Positions 14,152-25,347 of a DNA stretch of 42,477 nucleotides are shown here, one piece after another. The stretch lies in contig JACDHS010000031.1 in assembly GCA_013820875.1 (NCBI GenBank), positions 1 through 42,477 on the forward strand, in the 5' to 3' direction. The number at the start of each line of letters is the position of its first letter. Within the stretch, counting starts at the first letter, position 1. The DNA is from Verrucomicrobiota bacterium (GTDB taxonomy: Bacteria; Verrucomicrobiota; Verrucomicrobiia; Limisphaerales; JACDHS01). The notes under the pieces were generated by a model. That model saw nothing but the letters and a program-made list of their open reading frames with translations, was not told where the DNA came from and ran no database searches. The position numbers and the translations under genes are program-made.

Positions 14152-16197
14152 ATGTTTGTTTACCCCAGGCAATATGACGTGATCGTAGTCGGCGCTGGCC
14201 ATGCTGGTGTCGAAGCGGCATTGGCGTCTGCCCGAATGGGTTGCCAGACGCTGTTGCTCACAATCAATGCTGATGCCATTGGGCAAATGTCATGTAATCC
14301 CGCTATCGGTGGCCTAGCCAAGGGGCATTTGACCCGCGAAATCGACGCGCTCGGTGGTGAAATGGGAAAATGCACGGACATGACCGGGTTGCAGTTCCGG
14401 ATGCTGAACACGAAGAAAGGGCCATCGGTTTGGGCTCCCCGCGCGCAGTGTGACAAGAAAGCATACCAGTTTCGCATGAAATGGATTTGCGAACGGGAAC
14501 GGAACCTGGATATGAAACAGGGGCAGACGATGAAACTTCTCCATAAGGAAGGCGAAGTCTACGGAGTCGAAACCTCGCTTGAGATCCAGTACTTGGGAAA
14601 AACGGTTATCATCACGACGGGAACATTCCTTCGAGGACTGATGCACGTCGGGAGCAACCAGCAACAGGGCGGTCGCTTGGGCGATGCTGCTTCCATGGGA
14701 TTATCAGGGTCGCTGAAAGAAGTCGGACTGGAACTCGGCCGACTCAAAACCGGGACACCGCCCCGCCTCCTGAAGAGTTCAATCGATTTTTCCAAGACTT
14801 TGATTCAACCCGGCGACGAGCCGCATCCGTATTTTACCTATTGGAAAGATGATTTGTTCCACGTGGAACAAACCGTTTCCCCGGGAATCGAGGAGCGCGA
14901 CTACGACCGATACTTTCGAGTGGCGGGACAAGGAAAGTTCCACGTGGAACAAAAACCTCGTTCGGAAAGCCAATTGCCCTATGCGCCGGGATCGGTTCTG
15001 GAACAAATCGGCGGACAGCTCCCTTGCTATATTACCTACACCAGCGAGAAGACTGCGGAGATTGTTCGCGCGAACATTCATAAGTCGCCGATGTATTCCG
15101 GGGTGATCGAAGGAGTGGGGCCGCGGTATTGTCCTTCGATTGAAGATAAGATCGTGCGGTTCGCCGAAAAGGAGCGTCACCAGATTTTCCTCGAACCGGA
15201 AGGGATTGCCACGGATGAGATTTATGTAAACGGTTTTTCGACGTCGCTCCCATTCGATGTGCAGTATGAGTTGGTTCGAACAATCATCGGTTGCGAGAAC
15301 GCGGAAATTCTGCGCCCGGCTTACGCCGTGGAATATGATTTTTCTTTTCCGACCCAGCTTTATCCATCTCTCGAAACCAAGCCGTGCCGCAATCTGTTCC
15401 TCGCGGGGCAGATCAACGGAACCTCGGGATATGAGGAAGCCGGCGCCCAAGGGTTGATGGCGGGGATAAATGCAGCGCGCCGCGTTCAGGGGAAAGAACC
15501 GATCGTGCTGCGACGCGATCAGGCTTATATTGGCGTGTTGATTGATGATCTCGTGACGAAGGGAACGAGTGAGCCTTACCGAATGTTTACTTCTCGAGCC
15601 GAATACCGGTTGCTGCTTCGCCAGGACAATGCCGATCTGCGCCTCTCGGAACTCAGCTATGAGGCCGGGTTGTTGCCGGAACGGAATTACCGGAAATTTT
15701 GTGAAAAGAAAATAGCGATTGAATGTGAGTTGCAGCGGTTGGAAAAAACCCGGTCGGGGCCTGATCTTCTCGCCCAACTTCTGCGCCGTCCAGAAGTGAG
15801 CTACAAGGATTTGCCCAATGCGCGAACCGATCTGAGCGAGGAAGTGATTCAGCAGGTGGAGATTATGCTGAAGTATGCCGGGTACATTGATCGTCAGGAG
15901 ATCGAAGTCGCCCGATTCAAAACTCTCGAGGACAAACAGATTCCGGAGAGCTTTGATTACGCGATTGTCCCAAGCCTGCGGACAGAGGCCCGCCAGAAAC
16001 TTTCCAAAATTCGACCTGCCACGATTGGCCAGGCTTCCCGCATTTCCGGGGTGTCACCATCCGACGTTGGGATCCTGATGATTTGGCTCAAGCGCGGAGC
16101 GACGAAGAAAGCGGAGCCACCGATGGCCAGGGATTCTGACGTGTGTGCCGCTGCCGAACATCTGGATGAAACGCCGCCGTGCTGTGGTGATTTGTAA
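14152..16197 (+). CDS. mnmG: tRNA uridine-5-carboxymethylaminomethyl modification enzyme MnmG
   Basis: 681 residues, about 50 longer than the usual 620-630. The FAD-binding GAGHAG (14-19), the MSCNPAIGGLAKGHL motif, the GTFLRGLMHVG segment and the C-terminal ATIGQASRISGVSPSD are those of MnmG (GidA), which with MnmE modifies the wobble uridine of several tRNAs. Compared with what I recall of the E. coli protein, residues about 230-285 are an insertion between the FTY and QLPCYIT segments; it contains FHVEQ twice, each codon block being a parS-like palindrome. The C-terminus ends in a non-conserved tail with CC. No mnmE, rsmG or parAB is adjacent, although these are frequent neighbours near replication origins. 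Confidence 0.97.
   Translation: MFVYPRQYDVIVVGAGHAGVEAALASARMGCQTLLLTINADAIGQMSCNPAIGGLAKGHLTREIDALGGEMGKCTDMTGLQFRMLNTKKGPSVWAPRAQCDKKAYQFRMKWICERERNLDMKQGQTMKLLHKEGEVYGVETSLEIQYLGKTVIITTGTFLRGLMHVGSNQQQGGRLGDAASMGLSGSLKEVGLELGRLKTGTPPRLLKSSIDFSKTLIQPGDEPHPYFTYWKDDLFHVEQTVSPGIEERDYDRYFRVAGQGKFHVEQKPRSESQLPYAPGSVLEQIGGQLPCYITYTSEKTAEIVRANIHKSPMYSGVIEGVGPRYCPSIEDKIVRFAEKERHQIFLEPEGIATDEIYVNGFSTSLPFDVQYELVRTIIGCENAEILRPAYAVEYDFSFPTQLYPSLETKPCRNLFLAGQINGTSGYEEAGAQGLMAGINAARRVQGKEPIVLRRDQAYIGVLIDDLVTKGTSEPYRMFTSRAEYRLLLRQDNADLRLSELSYEAGLLPERNYRKFCEKKIAIECELQRLEKTRSGPDLLAQLLRRPEVSYKDLPNARTDLSEEVIQQVEIMLKYAGYIDRQEIEVARFKTLEDKQIPESFDYAIVPSLRTEARQKLSKIRPATIGQASRISGVSPSDVGILMIWLKRGATKKAEPPMARDSDVCAAAEHLDETPPCCGDL
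14855..14870. other. parS-like centromere site 1
   Basis: TGTTCCACGTGGAACA, a perfect 16-bp palindrome matching the ParB-binding parS consensus (TGTTtCACGTGaAACA and its CC/GG variant known from pseudomonads). It is inside mnmG, encoding L-F-H-V-E-Q. Confidence 0.85.
14936..14951. other. parS-like centromere site 2
   Basis: AGTTCCACGTGGAACA contains the full 14-bp palindrome GTTCCACGTGGAAC. It lies 81 bp from the first site, in the same reading phase, encoding K-F-H-V-E-Q. Confidence 0.83.
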
Positions 16198-16227
16198 GAT
16201 CTGGTTCGTTGTTGCCGGAAGTAGTCT

Positions 16228-16242
16228 CGGCTTGTCCGAGCA
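16228..16242. other. Short hairpin in the mnmG-DUF1338 gap
   Basis: CTCGG and CCGAG pair around a five-base loop in the 213-bp gap after mnmG. No T-run follows. No promoter or RNA gene is recognised in the rest of the gap. Confidence 0.25.
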
Positions 16243-16410
16243 CGAACAAAGCTTTCCCATACCAGATGCATCCGCCTCCTGTAATTCCCTCCCGTAACCT
16301 TTGCGCGAAAGTTGTTTGCAAAAGTTCAATAAACAGTAATTTTATTTTAGGAGCAAAACCACAGGCGCACACCGATAAGCGCCAATGTTTCTGCCTTTTT
16401 GATTCATTTT

Positions 16411-18102
16411 ATGAACGCGTCATTTGCCGATAAAATCGCAATGCAGAACAGGTTGTTCTCTGAACTCTCCCGCATGTTTGGCAAAGAGGTTCCGCTCTAT
16501 GACAAATCTTTGTTGGTGAACAAAGAATGCAACAAGGCGGTTTGCGCATTGCTTGGCCAGATGTATTCCGGGTTCAACCTCTCCGATGAACAACTAAATA
16601 AAACCAGTGGCGAACGGCACGGCGCCATTCGCATTGGAAGACCGGATGAGTATCGTTGGATCGCTGGATTTTTCGCGGCATTCGGGATGGAGCCGCACAA
16701 CTATTATAACATGACGGACGTCGGGAGCAAAAGCCAACCGATTGTGGCGACCGCATTTCGATCCCGAATCAATCCAGAGCATCGCGTTTTTTGTTCACTT
16801 CTGATGACCGATTACTTTGACCCGCAAACCAGGGAGAGAATCGAAGCGCTACTCGCCACTCGACAAGTGTTCTCCGACCGAGCGAAAGAGTTGGTTGAAA
16901 AGAATGCAAGCCATGGAGGATTGGATTCTGCGGATGCCGAGGAATTAGTCAGAGAAGGCACCAATCGCATTTTCAAATGGACAGGTAAAGCGCGGAATTT
17001 CCAACTGTATGAAGATCTGTCTAAAGCCGGTTTTAAGATTGCCGCTGATATCGCCTGCTTTGAGTCGCATCATCTTAACCATCTGACGCCCAACACGTTC
17101 TGCATGGATTTGTACACGGGTGCCATGAAGTTTTGCTTGGGCGAGCTTGATGCGGCCACGTTTCGGATGCGTTCCATAGACGCATTGAATCAGTTGCTGG
17201 AATTTGCCGATCTGGACTACATGAAGTTGCACTTCAAACATATGACGGCGGACGATATCCAGGGATTTACGTCCCGCAAGATCTCAGTCGAGGCGATTAG
17301 CACATTGGCTGACGAGTTGATTACCAAGTTACAGGAACTGGGTTTCGACTTGGGTAAATTGAAGCATTCCGGATTCAAAGACTTCACGGAAGGCCCTGCG
17401 GGAGATACCCCGATTTTGCTGCGTCAGGACGCTTACAAGGCGTTGACGGAGCCGGTTACATTCGTTCAAGCGGACGGATCGAAAGTGGAAACGGTTCATA
17501 CTGCCAGGTTTGGAGAAATCGAACAACGTTTCTACGCCACAACTCCAGTTGGGCGAGAGTTGTATGATCAATGCCTGGCAGCGGCCGAAGTGATGAAAGA
17601 AAAGAACCCCGGGCTCATCAAGCAGGATTTTAGCGCTTATCAAAAAGCCTATGCCGAATGTTTCGCTCCTTTCCCCAAGAAGCTTTCCGAGTTGCTGGCG
17701 CAGAAGTTGGTCTATGGCCGATACACTGTGACTCAGGCGGGACTGGCTGCAGCCAAAGAGAAAAAGGTTGATGTCACAGAGCTTTGCGAATTGGTGAGAC
17801 GCGGCTACTTACGTGCGGAAGGTCTTCGCTATGAAGACTTTCTGCCAATCAGTGCCGCTGGTATTTTCGCGTCGAACCTCGGCCAATACGGCACCAAATC
17901 GACGGCTGCAGAGAAACCGGTTTATCGTCAGGAAGCGTTGGAAGAGGTCATGGGCAGAAAGGTTATCGTTTCAAACCTGACATACCGCGGCTTGCAAGCC
18001 GGTTCCATTTTAGAGTCTTACGGAGATCTCGGGGTGATTGAACAAATTCCGAGCGAGGAACAAAGCCAACTCCGGGAGGCTGCGGCAGCATGTCCGGCTT
18101 GA
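16411..18102 (+). CDS. DUF1338 / 2-oxoadipate dioxygenase-decarboxylase (HglS/YdcJ-like)
   Basis: 563 residues from the ATG at 16411 (a TTG lies 12 bases upstream). The segments ERHGAIRIGRPDEYRWIAGFF and ESHHLNHLTPNTFCMD are the conserved histidine motifs of DUF1338, a vicinal-oxygen-chelate fold whose characterised member HglS converts 2-oxoadipate to D-2-hydroxyglutarate in lysine breakdown using Fe(II). With this start the first motif histidine is residue 70, the position I recall for a metal ligand in HglS. The protein is longer than HglS (about 460). No other lysine-catabolism gene is nearby, so the substrate here is uncertain. No strong ribosome-binding site is visible. Confidence 0.85.
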   Translation: MNASFADKIAMQNRLFSELSRMFGKEVPLYDKSLLVNKECNKAVCALLGQMYSGFNLSDEQLNKTSGERHGAIRIGRPDEYRWIAGFFAAFGMEPHNYYNMTDVGSKSQPIVATAFRSRINPEHRVFCSLLMTDYFDPQTRERIEALLATRQVFSDRAKELVEKNASHGGLDSADAEELVREGTNRIFKWTGKARNFQLYEDLSKAGFKIAADIACFESHHLNHLTPNTFCMDLYTGAMKFCLGELDAATFRMRSIDALNQLLEFADLDYMKLHFKHMTADDIQGFTSRKISVEAISTLADELITKLQELGFDLGKLKHSGFKDFTEGPAGDTPILLRQDAYKALTEPVTFVQADGSKVETVHTARFGEIEQRFYATTPVGRELYDQCLAAAEVMKEKNPGLIKQDFSAYQKAYAECFAPFPKKLSELLAQKLVYGRYTVTQAGLAAAKEKKVDVTELCELVRRGYLRAEGLRYEDFLPISAAGIFASNLGQYGTKSTAAEKPVYRQEALEEVMGRKVIVSNLTYRGLQAGSILESYGDLGVIEQIPSEEQSQLREAAAACPA

Positions 18103-18226
18103 TTGATTTCTTTTATTTTCTTTCTTCTGATCTCACTTCCGGGTAATCAGCGGCTGGCCAATACGTGAATCACAACCATTTCACGCCCTCGACTCGACAG
18201 CTTCTATTCAGCTCTTTCGCATCCCT

Positions 18227-19489
18227 ATGAAAAACCGAATAACGCCAGTGAAGCAGTTGGCATCATCCCCTGCGCTGAAGTCTGTATGGAGAAGGGTTGG
18301 GTTCTCCGTTATTTGCGTTGGCATAGGTGTTTTATTGGGCTGGTTGTTCGCCAAAACCGAATCGGACCCCCAGCCAATTTCTGTAAATACAGATACTAAT
18401 CGGATATTCAGCTTGAAACCAGGACCGTGGGGCGATTTGGAATGCATTCGTATCAGTATCGAAATCCCGACCGATTTGCTCACAGTGGCAGACTATACCG
18501 AACCGGTTGAATGGCTTTTCAAAGATCATTCACGCGAGGCTGTCATGGAAGTTTTCAGAAAGGCTGACCTTTCGCCGGAACAGTTTCGGGAAGTTTCTCT
18601 GGATCGATATTGGAGTAAGACTGAAGCTGGTTACATAGTGCGCCCCACCTTTGACCTGATCGTCGGGTTGCAACCGGAAGCGCGTAGTGTCATTTACAAT
18701 CTACTCGGACGTTTTCCGGAGAACAGAGCGCATTACTCCAGTTTTCTCCTGAGACAGAACCAGATCGATGAGCTCAACATCGAAAGTGGTTTATCAGAAG
18801 AGATCATCGCCTTGTTCAAAAAACTGATCTATGGCGAAGGGGATCTGCTCGTTTTCAACGACGCATCGACCATTCTTTCCACTTTGCCTGATGAGCAAAA
18901 GCAGTTGCAGTTCCTGAAACTGATTTCTCGTCGATCTACTTTCCTCATGAAACTGAAGATCAACCAGGACTCTGATATTGAAAAGCTGGTTTCCTACTGG
19001 GGCGGTGGTCGGCGCGCGAAGGATATACGGCCACTTTTAGAATCCTTGCAACGTGTCCCCGGAGGCTGCGCCATTGATGTGGCCCATCTCGTTCCTTTCT
19101 TCGCTCGCAAACGTATGTACACTTACCCAATGCCTGAAAGGGGATCTTCGGCGACTCGGGAAAACTGTCACTGGTCTGCGCTCAACTTCTTCAATGATCC
19201 GCCCGATACACGAATGCTCGATCCCGACCGCGTCGAAGGTGAGTTGAAGAAGAACTACCGAAAGATATCAGGGAATCCTCAAATGGGAGACCTCGTTCTG
19301 TTCCGCCAGCAGAATGGTGAAGTAGTGCATTCAGCGACTTACATCGCTGAGGATGTTCTTTTCACCAAAAACGGAGAAGGAGTTTATCAGCCATGGCTTT
19401 TGATGAACGCAACAGATGTCATCGGTATTTATCGCAATCTGCACGGGGAAATCTCAGCCTCACTCTATCGCCATCGCGATTGGGATTAA
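18227..19489 (+). CDS. Membrane-anchored NlpC/P60-like (Cys-His) protein
   Basis: 420 residues. A basic N-terminus is followed by one membrane helix (about residues 24-42), placing the rest outside the cytoplasm. The middle (60-300) is not recognised. The C-terminal part has ENCHWSALNFFN with C314, then GDLVLFRQQNGEVVHSATYI with H368: a cysteine ahead of a helix and a histidine after a 'GDLV' strand, the arrangement of NlpC/P60-type cysteine peptidases, which cut peptide bonds in cell-wall peptides. Whether it is active cannot be judged. The ATG is the first in frame; the gene appears to stand alone before dnaK. Confidence 0.65.
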   Translation: MKNRITPVKQLASSPALKSVWRRVGFSVICVGIGVLLGWLFAKTESDPQPISVNTDTNRIFSLKPGPWGDLECIRISIEIPTDLLTVADYTEPVEWLFKDHSREAVMEVFRKADLSPEQFREVSLDRYWSKTEAGYIVRPTFDLIVGLQPEARSVIYNLLGRFPENRAHYSSFLLRQNQIDELNIESGLSEEIIALFKKLIYGEGDLLVFNDASTILSTLPDEQKQLQFLKLISRRSTFLMKLKINQDSDIEKLVSYWGGGRRAKDIRPLLESLQRVPGGCAIDVAHLVPFFARKRMYTYPMPERGSSATRENCHWSALNFFNDPPDTRMLDPDRVEGELKKNYRKISGNPQMGDLVLFRQQNGEVVHSATYIAEDVLFTKNGEGVYQPWLLMNATDVIGIYRNLHGEISASLYRHRDWD

Positions 19490-19565
19490 TTACTTCTTCA
19501 GATGAATTGTGCCATTGTGCGCAAATCATTGTGCCATATTGGCGCGGTGGCGCAAAGGGTGCTTC

Positions 19566-19593
19566 CTTGAAAAATTGCAGAAAGCCAATGTTT
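19566..19593 (+). promoter_or_regulatory. Possible heat-shock (sigma-32-like) promoter of dnaK
   Basis: CTTGAAA (19566-19572), then 12 bases, then CCAATGTT resembles the CTTGAA / CCCCAT pattern of heat-shock sigma-factor promoters about 100 bases before dnaK. The -10 match is partial. No CIRCE element is visible. Confidence 0.3.
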
Positions 19594-19685
19594 TAGCTGT
19601 TTTGATCTCGGGCACCGCTCCGGCATTGCAGTAGCTATAAAGAAACCAGACGACCTTTGTGTCGTTCTGAAAGGAACCAATTTTT

Positions 19686-21635
19686 ATGGCTAAAGTTTTA
19701 GGTATTGATTTAGGCACGACCAACTCGTGTATGGCGGTGATGGAAGGCGGAGAACCGCTCGTGCTGGAAAATTCTGAAGGAAAACGTACTACCCCTTCAG
19801 TCGTGGCTTTCACGAAAAGCGGTGAACGGCTGGTGGGTGAAGCTGCCAAGCGGCAGGCTGTCACCAATTCCCGTAACACTGTTTATTCGGTCAAACGTTT
19901 CATGGGACGTAAGTTCGACGAAGTTCAGGAAGAGCTGAAACGGGTCCCCTACAAAGTAGTCAAAGCGTCCAATGGCGATGCCGTGGTGGAAGTCGAAGTG
20001 GACGGAAAGCCGAAGCAATTCACTCCACCGGAAGTATCCGCGATGATCCTGGGCAAGCTCAAGGCGGATGCAGAAATGCGTCTGGGAGAGAAAATCACCC
20101 AGGCCGTGATTACCGTTCCTGCCTACTTTAACGATTCCCAACGCCAGGCTACGAAAGACGCCGGAAGGATTGCCGGACTGGAAGTTCTCCGTATCATCAA
20201 CGAGCCAACCGCAGCGTCCCTCGCTTACGGCCTTGATAAGAAAAAGGACGAAAAGATCGCCGTTTACGATTTGGGCGGTGGCACATTTGATATTTCAGTT
20301 CTGGAAATCGGTGACGGCGTGTTTGAAGTCAAGGCGACCAATGGCGATACCCATCTGGGTGGCGATGATTGGGACAATCGGTTGATGGATTGGATCCTTG
20401 ATGAATTCAAGAAGGAACAAGGCATGGACCTGCGCAAGCAGCCGGATGCCTTGCAACGCATCAAGGAAGAAGCTGAAAAAGCGAAGATCGCTCTCAGCTC
20501 CTCTCAGCAGTATGACATCAACCTGCCATTCATCACCGCTGATGCGAGTGGACCAAAACATATTTCCACCAAGCTGACCCGTGCGAAAATGGAGCAGCTT
20601 TGCGAGGATCTCTTTGAGCGCACCATCGGTCCGGTGAAAGCTTGCTTGAAGGATGCTGAAATCAGTGCGGAGAAAATCGATGAACTCGTGCTCGTCGGTG
20701 GTATGACCCGTATGCCGCGCGTGGTTGAGGTGGCGAAAACATTGGTCAGCAAACCGCCTCATCAAGGTGTCAATCCGGACGAAGTCGTCGCCATCGGCGC
20801 CGGCATCCAGGGCGGCGTCCTGAAAGGCGAAGTCAAAGACGTGCTCTTGCTCGATGTGACTCCGCTCTCGCTCGGCATCGAAACCAAAGGCGGATTATTT
20901 GTTAAGCTCATTGAGCGAAACACCACGATCCCGACGCGCAAATCGGAAATTTTCTCAACCGCTTCAGACAATCAACCGGGCGTCGAGATTCATGTGTTAC
21001 AGGGCGAGCGCCAATTCACCCGTGACAACAAAACGATCGGAAAATTCCACCTGGATGGAATCCCGCCAGCTCCAATGGGCATGCCGCAAATCGAGGTCAC
21101 GTTTGATATTGATGCGAACGGTATCCTGCACGTCAACGCGAAAGACCTTGGCACCGGCAAGGAACAAAAAATCACGATCACGGCGAGCAGCGGTCTCTCG
21201 AAGGATGAGATTGAAAAGATGCGGAAAGACGCCGAATTGCACGCGGAAGAAGACAAGCAAAGACGCGAAGAGATTGAAACGCGCAACGAAGCGGACAACA
21301 CGGTTTACCGCACGGAGAAGCTATTGAAAGATAGCGGCGATAAAATCTCTGCCGATGGAAAAGCTAAAATCGAAGGCCCTCTCAATGAAGTCAAGGAAGC
21401 GCTCAAAGGCAGCGACTCCGCAGCGATCAAGTCGGCCAGCGAAAAATTAAATGCCGCATGGCAGGAAGTTTCCACCGAGCTTTACAAAGCCGCAGCCGAA
21501 CAAGCTCAAGCAGCGGGACAACCCGGTGGTCCTCAACCCGGCGCCCAGGAAGGTCCTGGTCCGCAGCCCAGTGACGAAAAGAAATCGGAAGAGGGTCCAA
21601 TCATCGACGCCGAAGTGGTGGACGAGAAGAAATAA
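19686..21635 (+). CDS. dnaK: Chaperone DnaK (Hsp70)
   Basis: 649 residues, standard length. The ATPase domain opens [17 protein letters not shown], with [34 protein letters not shown] and [15 protein letters not shown]; the substrate-binding domain follows from about residue 390 ([17 protein letters not shown]), and the tail is Gly/Gln/Pro-rich, ending [11 protein letters not shown]. It is the ATP-dependent cytoplasmic chaperone acting with DnaJ and GrpE, neither of which is encoded here. The start is supported by the AAAGGAACC ribosome-binding site. groES-groEL follow after a hairpin, so the major chaperones are clustered. Confidence 0.98.
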   Translation: MAKVLGIDLGTTNSCMAVMEGGEPLVLENSEGKRTTPSVVAFTKSGERLVGEAAKRQAVTNSRNTVYSVKRFMGRKFDEVQEELKRVPYKVVKASNGDAVVEVEVDGKPKQFTPPEVSAMILGKLKADAEMRLGEKITQAVITVPAYFNDSQRQATKDAGRIAGLEVLRIINEPTAASLAYGLDKKKDEKIAVYDLGGGTFDISVLEIGDGVFEVKATNGDTHLGGDDWDNRLMDWILDEFKKEQGMDLRKQPDALQRIKEEAEKAKIALSSSQQYDINLPFITADASGPKHISTKLTRAKMEQLCEDLFERTIGPVKACLKDAEISAEKIDELVLVGGMTRMPRVVEVAKTLVSKPPHQGVNPDEVVAIGAGIQGGVLKGEVKDVLLLDVTPLSLGIETKGGLFVKLIERNTTIPTRKSEIFSTASDNQPGVEIHVLQGERQFTRDNKTIGKFHLDGIPPAPMGMPQIEVTFDIDANGILHVNAKDLGTGKEQKITITASSGLSKDEIEKMRKDAELHAEEDKQRREEIETRNEADNTVYRTEKLLKDSGDKISADGKAKIEGPLNEVKEALKGSDSAAIKSASEKLNAAWQEVSTELYKAAAEQAQAAGQPGGPQPGAQEGPGPQPSDEKKSEEGPIIDAEVVDEKK

Positions 21636-21641
21636 ATCAGC

Positions 21642-21673
21642 GCCCCTGCCCGTCTGAAGGATGGTGCAGGGGC
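21642..21673 (+). terminator. Hairpin after dnaK
   Basis: GCCCCTGC pairs with GCAGGGGC around a 16-base loop, six bases after the dnaK stop. It is followed by TAAAAAC rather than a T-run, so termination may be incomplete. Confidence 0.5.
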
Positions 21674-21755
21674 TAAAAACAATTTCCCGTTCGCGAGTGC
21701 GACGGGGTCTTTTGATCCGTTAATAAATCGAAACAGTAAAAGGAAAAAATAAACT

Positions 21756-22049
21756 ATGGCACTTAATGTGAAACCAATCGGTGACCGCGTCCTTGTGGAA
21801 GCCGTTGAAGAAAAAGAAGTAAAAAAAGGCGGCATTATCATCCCTGATTCCGCTAAAGAAAAACCAACCGAAAGCGTCATCCGCGCTCTCGGCACCGGCA
21901 AAGTGGACGACAAAGGGAATAAAATTCCTTTCGAAGTCAAAGTCGGCGATCGCGTTTTGACCAGCCAATACGGCGGTCAAACCATCAAAGTTGACGGCAA
22001 GGAATACAAAATCCTCAGCTCCGAAGATATCCTCGCGGTTCTCGCATAA
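21756..22049 (+). CDS. groES: Co-chaperonin GroES
   Basis: 97 residues, the full length for the 10-kDa lid of the chaperonin. [33 protein letters not shown] is the family signature with the mobile loop, and the C-terminus [13 protein letters not shown] is typical. It forms a heptameric cap on GroEL. A clear AAAAGGA ribosome-binding site precedes the ATG; groEL begins 33 bases after the stop, a classical groESL operon. The 120-bp region after dnaK contains no CIRCE operator that I can see. Confidence 0.98.
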   Translation: MALNVKPIGDRVLVEAVEEKEVKKGGIIIPDSAKEKPTESVIRALGTGKVDDKGNKIPFEVKVGDRVLTSQYGGQTIKVDGKEYKILSSEDILAVLA

Positions 22050-22076
22050 CCAATTTTTCTGAACGAAAGGAACTAA

Positions 22077-23729
<1,653 letters not shown>

Positions 23730-23759
23730 GCCGAAATTCGGAGGAATCGAAAACACAAG

Positions 23760-23793
23760 CTCCGCTGGCGCAAGCCAGCGGAGTTTTATTTTT
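23760..23793 (+). terminator. Intrinsic terminator of groESL
   Basis: CTCCGCTGGC pairs perfectly with GCCAGCGGAG (10 bp) around a GCAA tetraloop and is followed by TTTTATTTTTT. Confidence 0.95.
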
Positions 23794-23914
23794 TAACCTC
23801 TAAGCAATTGCCCTGATTTACCCTAAAAACGGCAGTTAAACCGCGAATCGCAGGCGGTCAAAAAACTACACTATCGAAAAACAAAGGGTTTTCTGCTTAG
23901 AGACGCCCGGAACG

Positions 23915-24245
23915 TGGGCTGGACGGTCTCCAGCCCACTTCCGGATCATCCTGAAACCGTCTGGATGGTCTCCAGTCCACTTTCGGATCATCCGGAAACG
24001 GCCTGGATGGTCTCAAGCCCACTTTCGGATCATCCGGAAACGGTCTGGATGGTCTCAAGCCCACTTTCGGATCATCCGGAAACGGCCTGGATGGTCTCAA
24101 GCCCACTTTCGGATCATCCGGAAACGGCCTGGATGGTCTCAAGCCCACTTTCGGATCATCCGGAAATGGCCTGGATGGTCTCAAGCCCACTTTCGAATCA
24201 TCCGGAAACGGTCTGGATGGTCTCCAGCCCACTTCCGGATGATTT
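23915..24245. repeat. 42-bp tandem array, family B (about eight units)
   Basis: Units start at 23935, 23977, 24019, 24061, 24103, 24145, 24187 and 24229 with an exact 42-bp period. The core is CCACTTTCGGATCATCCGG, then AAACGGCCTGGATGGTCTCA; CGGAT-C-ATCCG is a palindrome in each unit. It lies between the groEL terminator and the YihY gene. The long ORFs in it are a by-product of the period. No gene is seen in the rest of 23794-24472. Confidence 0.95.
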
Positions 24246-24472
24246 TAAAACCACCGGATAGCGCGCCAAGGGAAAGTTGAACCTATGGCTGAAACGGTTG
24301 CACTTTTACTTTCATTCAGCGGGTGAAAGCAAAAAAGTTACCTTATCCAATCTTCTCCTTTTGTTTTTGCGCCTTTTGCGTTCTTTCGCGGCTATTAACT
24401 GCCGTTTTAAGGTTTACAGGGAATCAACCCGGCCTATGCTGGAAAGGACTTTAAAGTGATTGGGCAGAAGAC

Positions 24473-25312
24473 GTGGATATCAAACAAGCTTTCAGATCTG
24501 TATGGGGGACGACGGTCCGCGCTTTCCGCAAGTTCTCAGCGATCAGTGGAGACCAGGGTGCCGCCGCCTTCGGGTTCTACGCTTTCTTTTCCATTTTTCC
24601 GCTCTTGTTGCTGTTCATTACGATCGGCTCTTTATTCATAGATCAACAAGCCGCAACGTCGCAGATCCTGGGCTATGCGGAGAACTATCTGCCGATGAAC
24701 GCTGAGTATAGGGGGGTTATATCGGAAACCATTGAAGGGTTGATTGAGAATCGCGAAGGAGTGGGAATAGTTGCATTCGTGACTCTGGTGTGGGGGGCGA
24801 CACGCTTTTTTCGCGTGCTGGTGCACGCAGTGAACCAGGGATGGAACTGCGAGGAATACAGTTGGTGGAAACTTCCGCTGCAGAACTTCATGATGCTGGG
24901 CATTCTTGCGAGTGCGTTGGTCCTGGGGATAATCACGCCTGCCATTCTGCGTGCTGTCAGGGACTGGTTGCCGATCCAAACAGTGGTGTTTTCCTTTTTG
25001 TTTGATGTCGCCCTTTGGCTCATTCCGTCGGCGGTGCTGTTTTACGGGTTCAGCATGCTCTACAAGCTGGCTCCTCGACGGTCCACCAGGTTTGCCGAAA
25101 TTTGGAAGGCGAGTTTGCTGGTAACCATTCTCCTCCAAGTAGCGCAACTCTGTTTCGTTTTCTACCTGCAAAATTTCGGCAACTTCAATGCCGTCTATGG
25201 AACGTTCGGTGGAATCATCGCACTGCTTCTGTGGATATACATCTCCGGTGCGATCGTGATCTTCGGTGGGTGCGTCTGTGCCGCTCAGAACGAGAAGAGG
25301 CAACCAGCTTGA
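24473..25312 (+). CDS. YihY/BrkB-family inner-membrane protein
   Basis: 279 residues with about six membrane helices. GDQGAAAFGFYAFFSIFPLLLLF near the N-terminus, WGATRFFRVLVHAVNQGW in the middle and YGTFGGIIALLLWIYISGAIVIFGG near the end are the conserved blocks of the YihY (BrkB-type, formerly mis-annotated as ribonuclease BN) family, whose function is not settled. The start is a GTG at 24473 (no good ATG in frame upstream); GGGCAGAAG could serve as the ribosome-binding site. It is a single gene, converging with the PQQ-propeller gene. Confidence 0.9.
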   Translation: MDIKQAFRSVWGTTVRAFRKFSAISGDQGAAAFGFYAFFSIFPLLLLFITIGSLFIDQQAATSQILGYAENYLPMNAEYRGVISETIEGLIENREGVGIVAFVTLVWGATRFFRVLVHAVNQGWNCEEYSWWKLPLQNFMMLGILASALVLGIITPAILRAVRDWLPIQTVVFSFLFDVALWLIPSAVLFYGFSMLYKLAPRRSTRFAEIWKASLLVTILLQVAQLCFVFYLQNFGNFNAVYGTFGGIIALLLWIYISGAIVIFGGCVCAAQNEKRQPA

Positions 25313-25347
25313 CGATCAGTTTCCTGGGCGCATTTCGACGGGTGTCG

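Noticed and set aside
14779-15777. 332-residue ORF antisense to mnmG
   Set aside because: Shadow frame; no family features.
23897-24261. Repetitive ORFs on both strands (14-residue repeats)
   Set aside because: By-product of the 42-bp family B array; no start signal or non-repeat domain.
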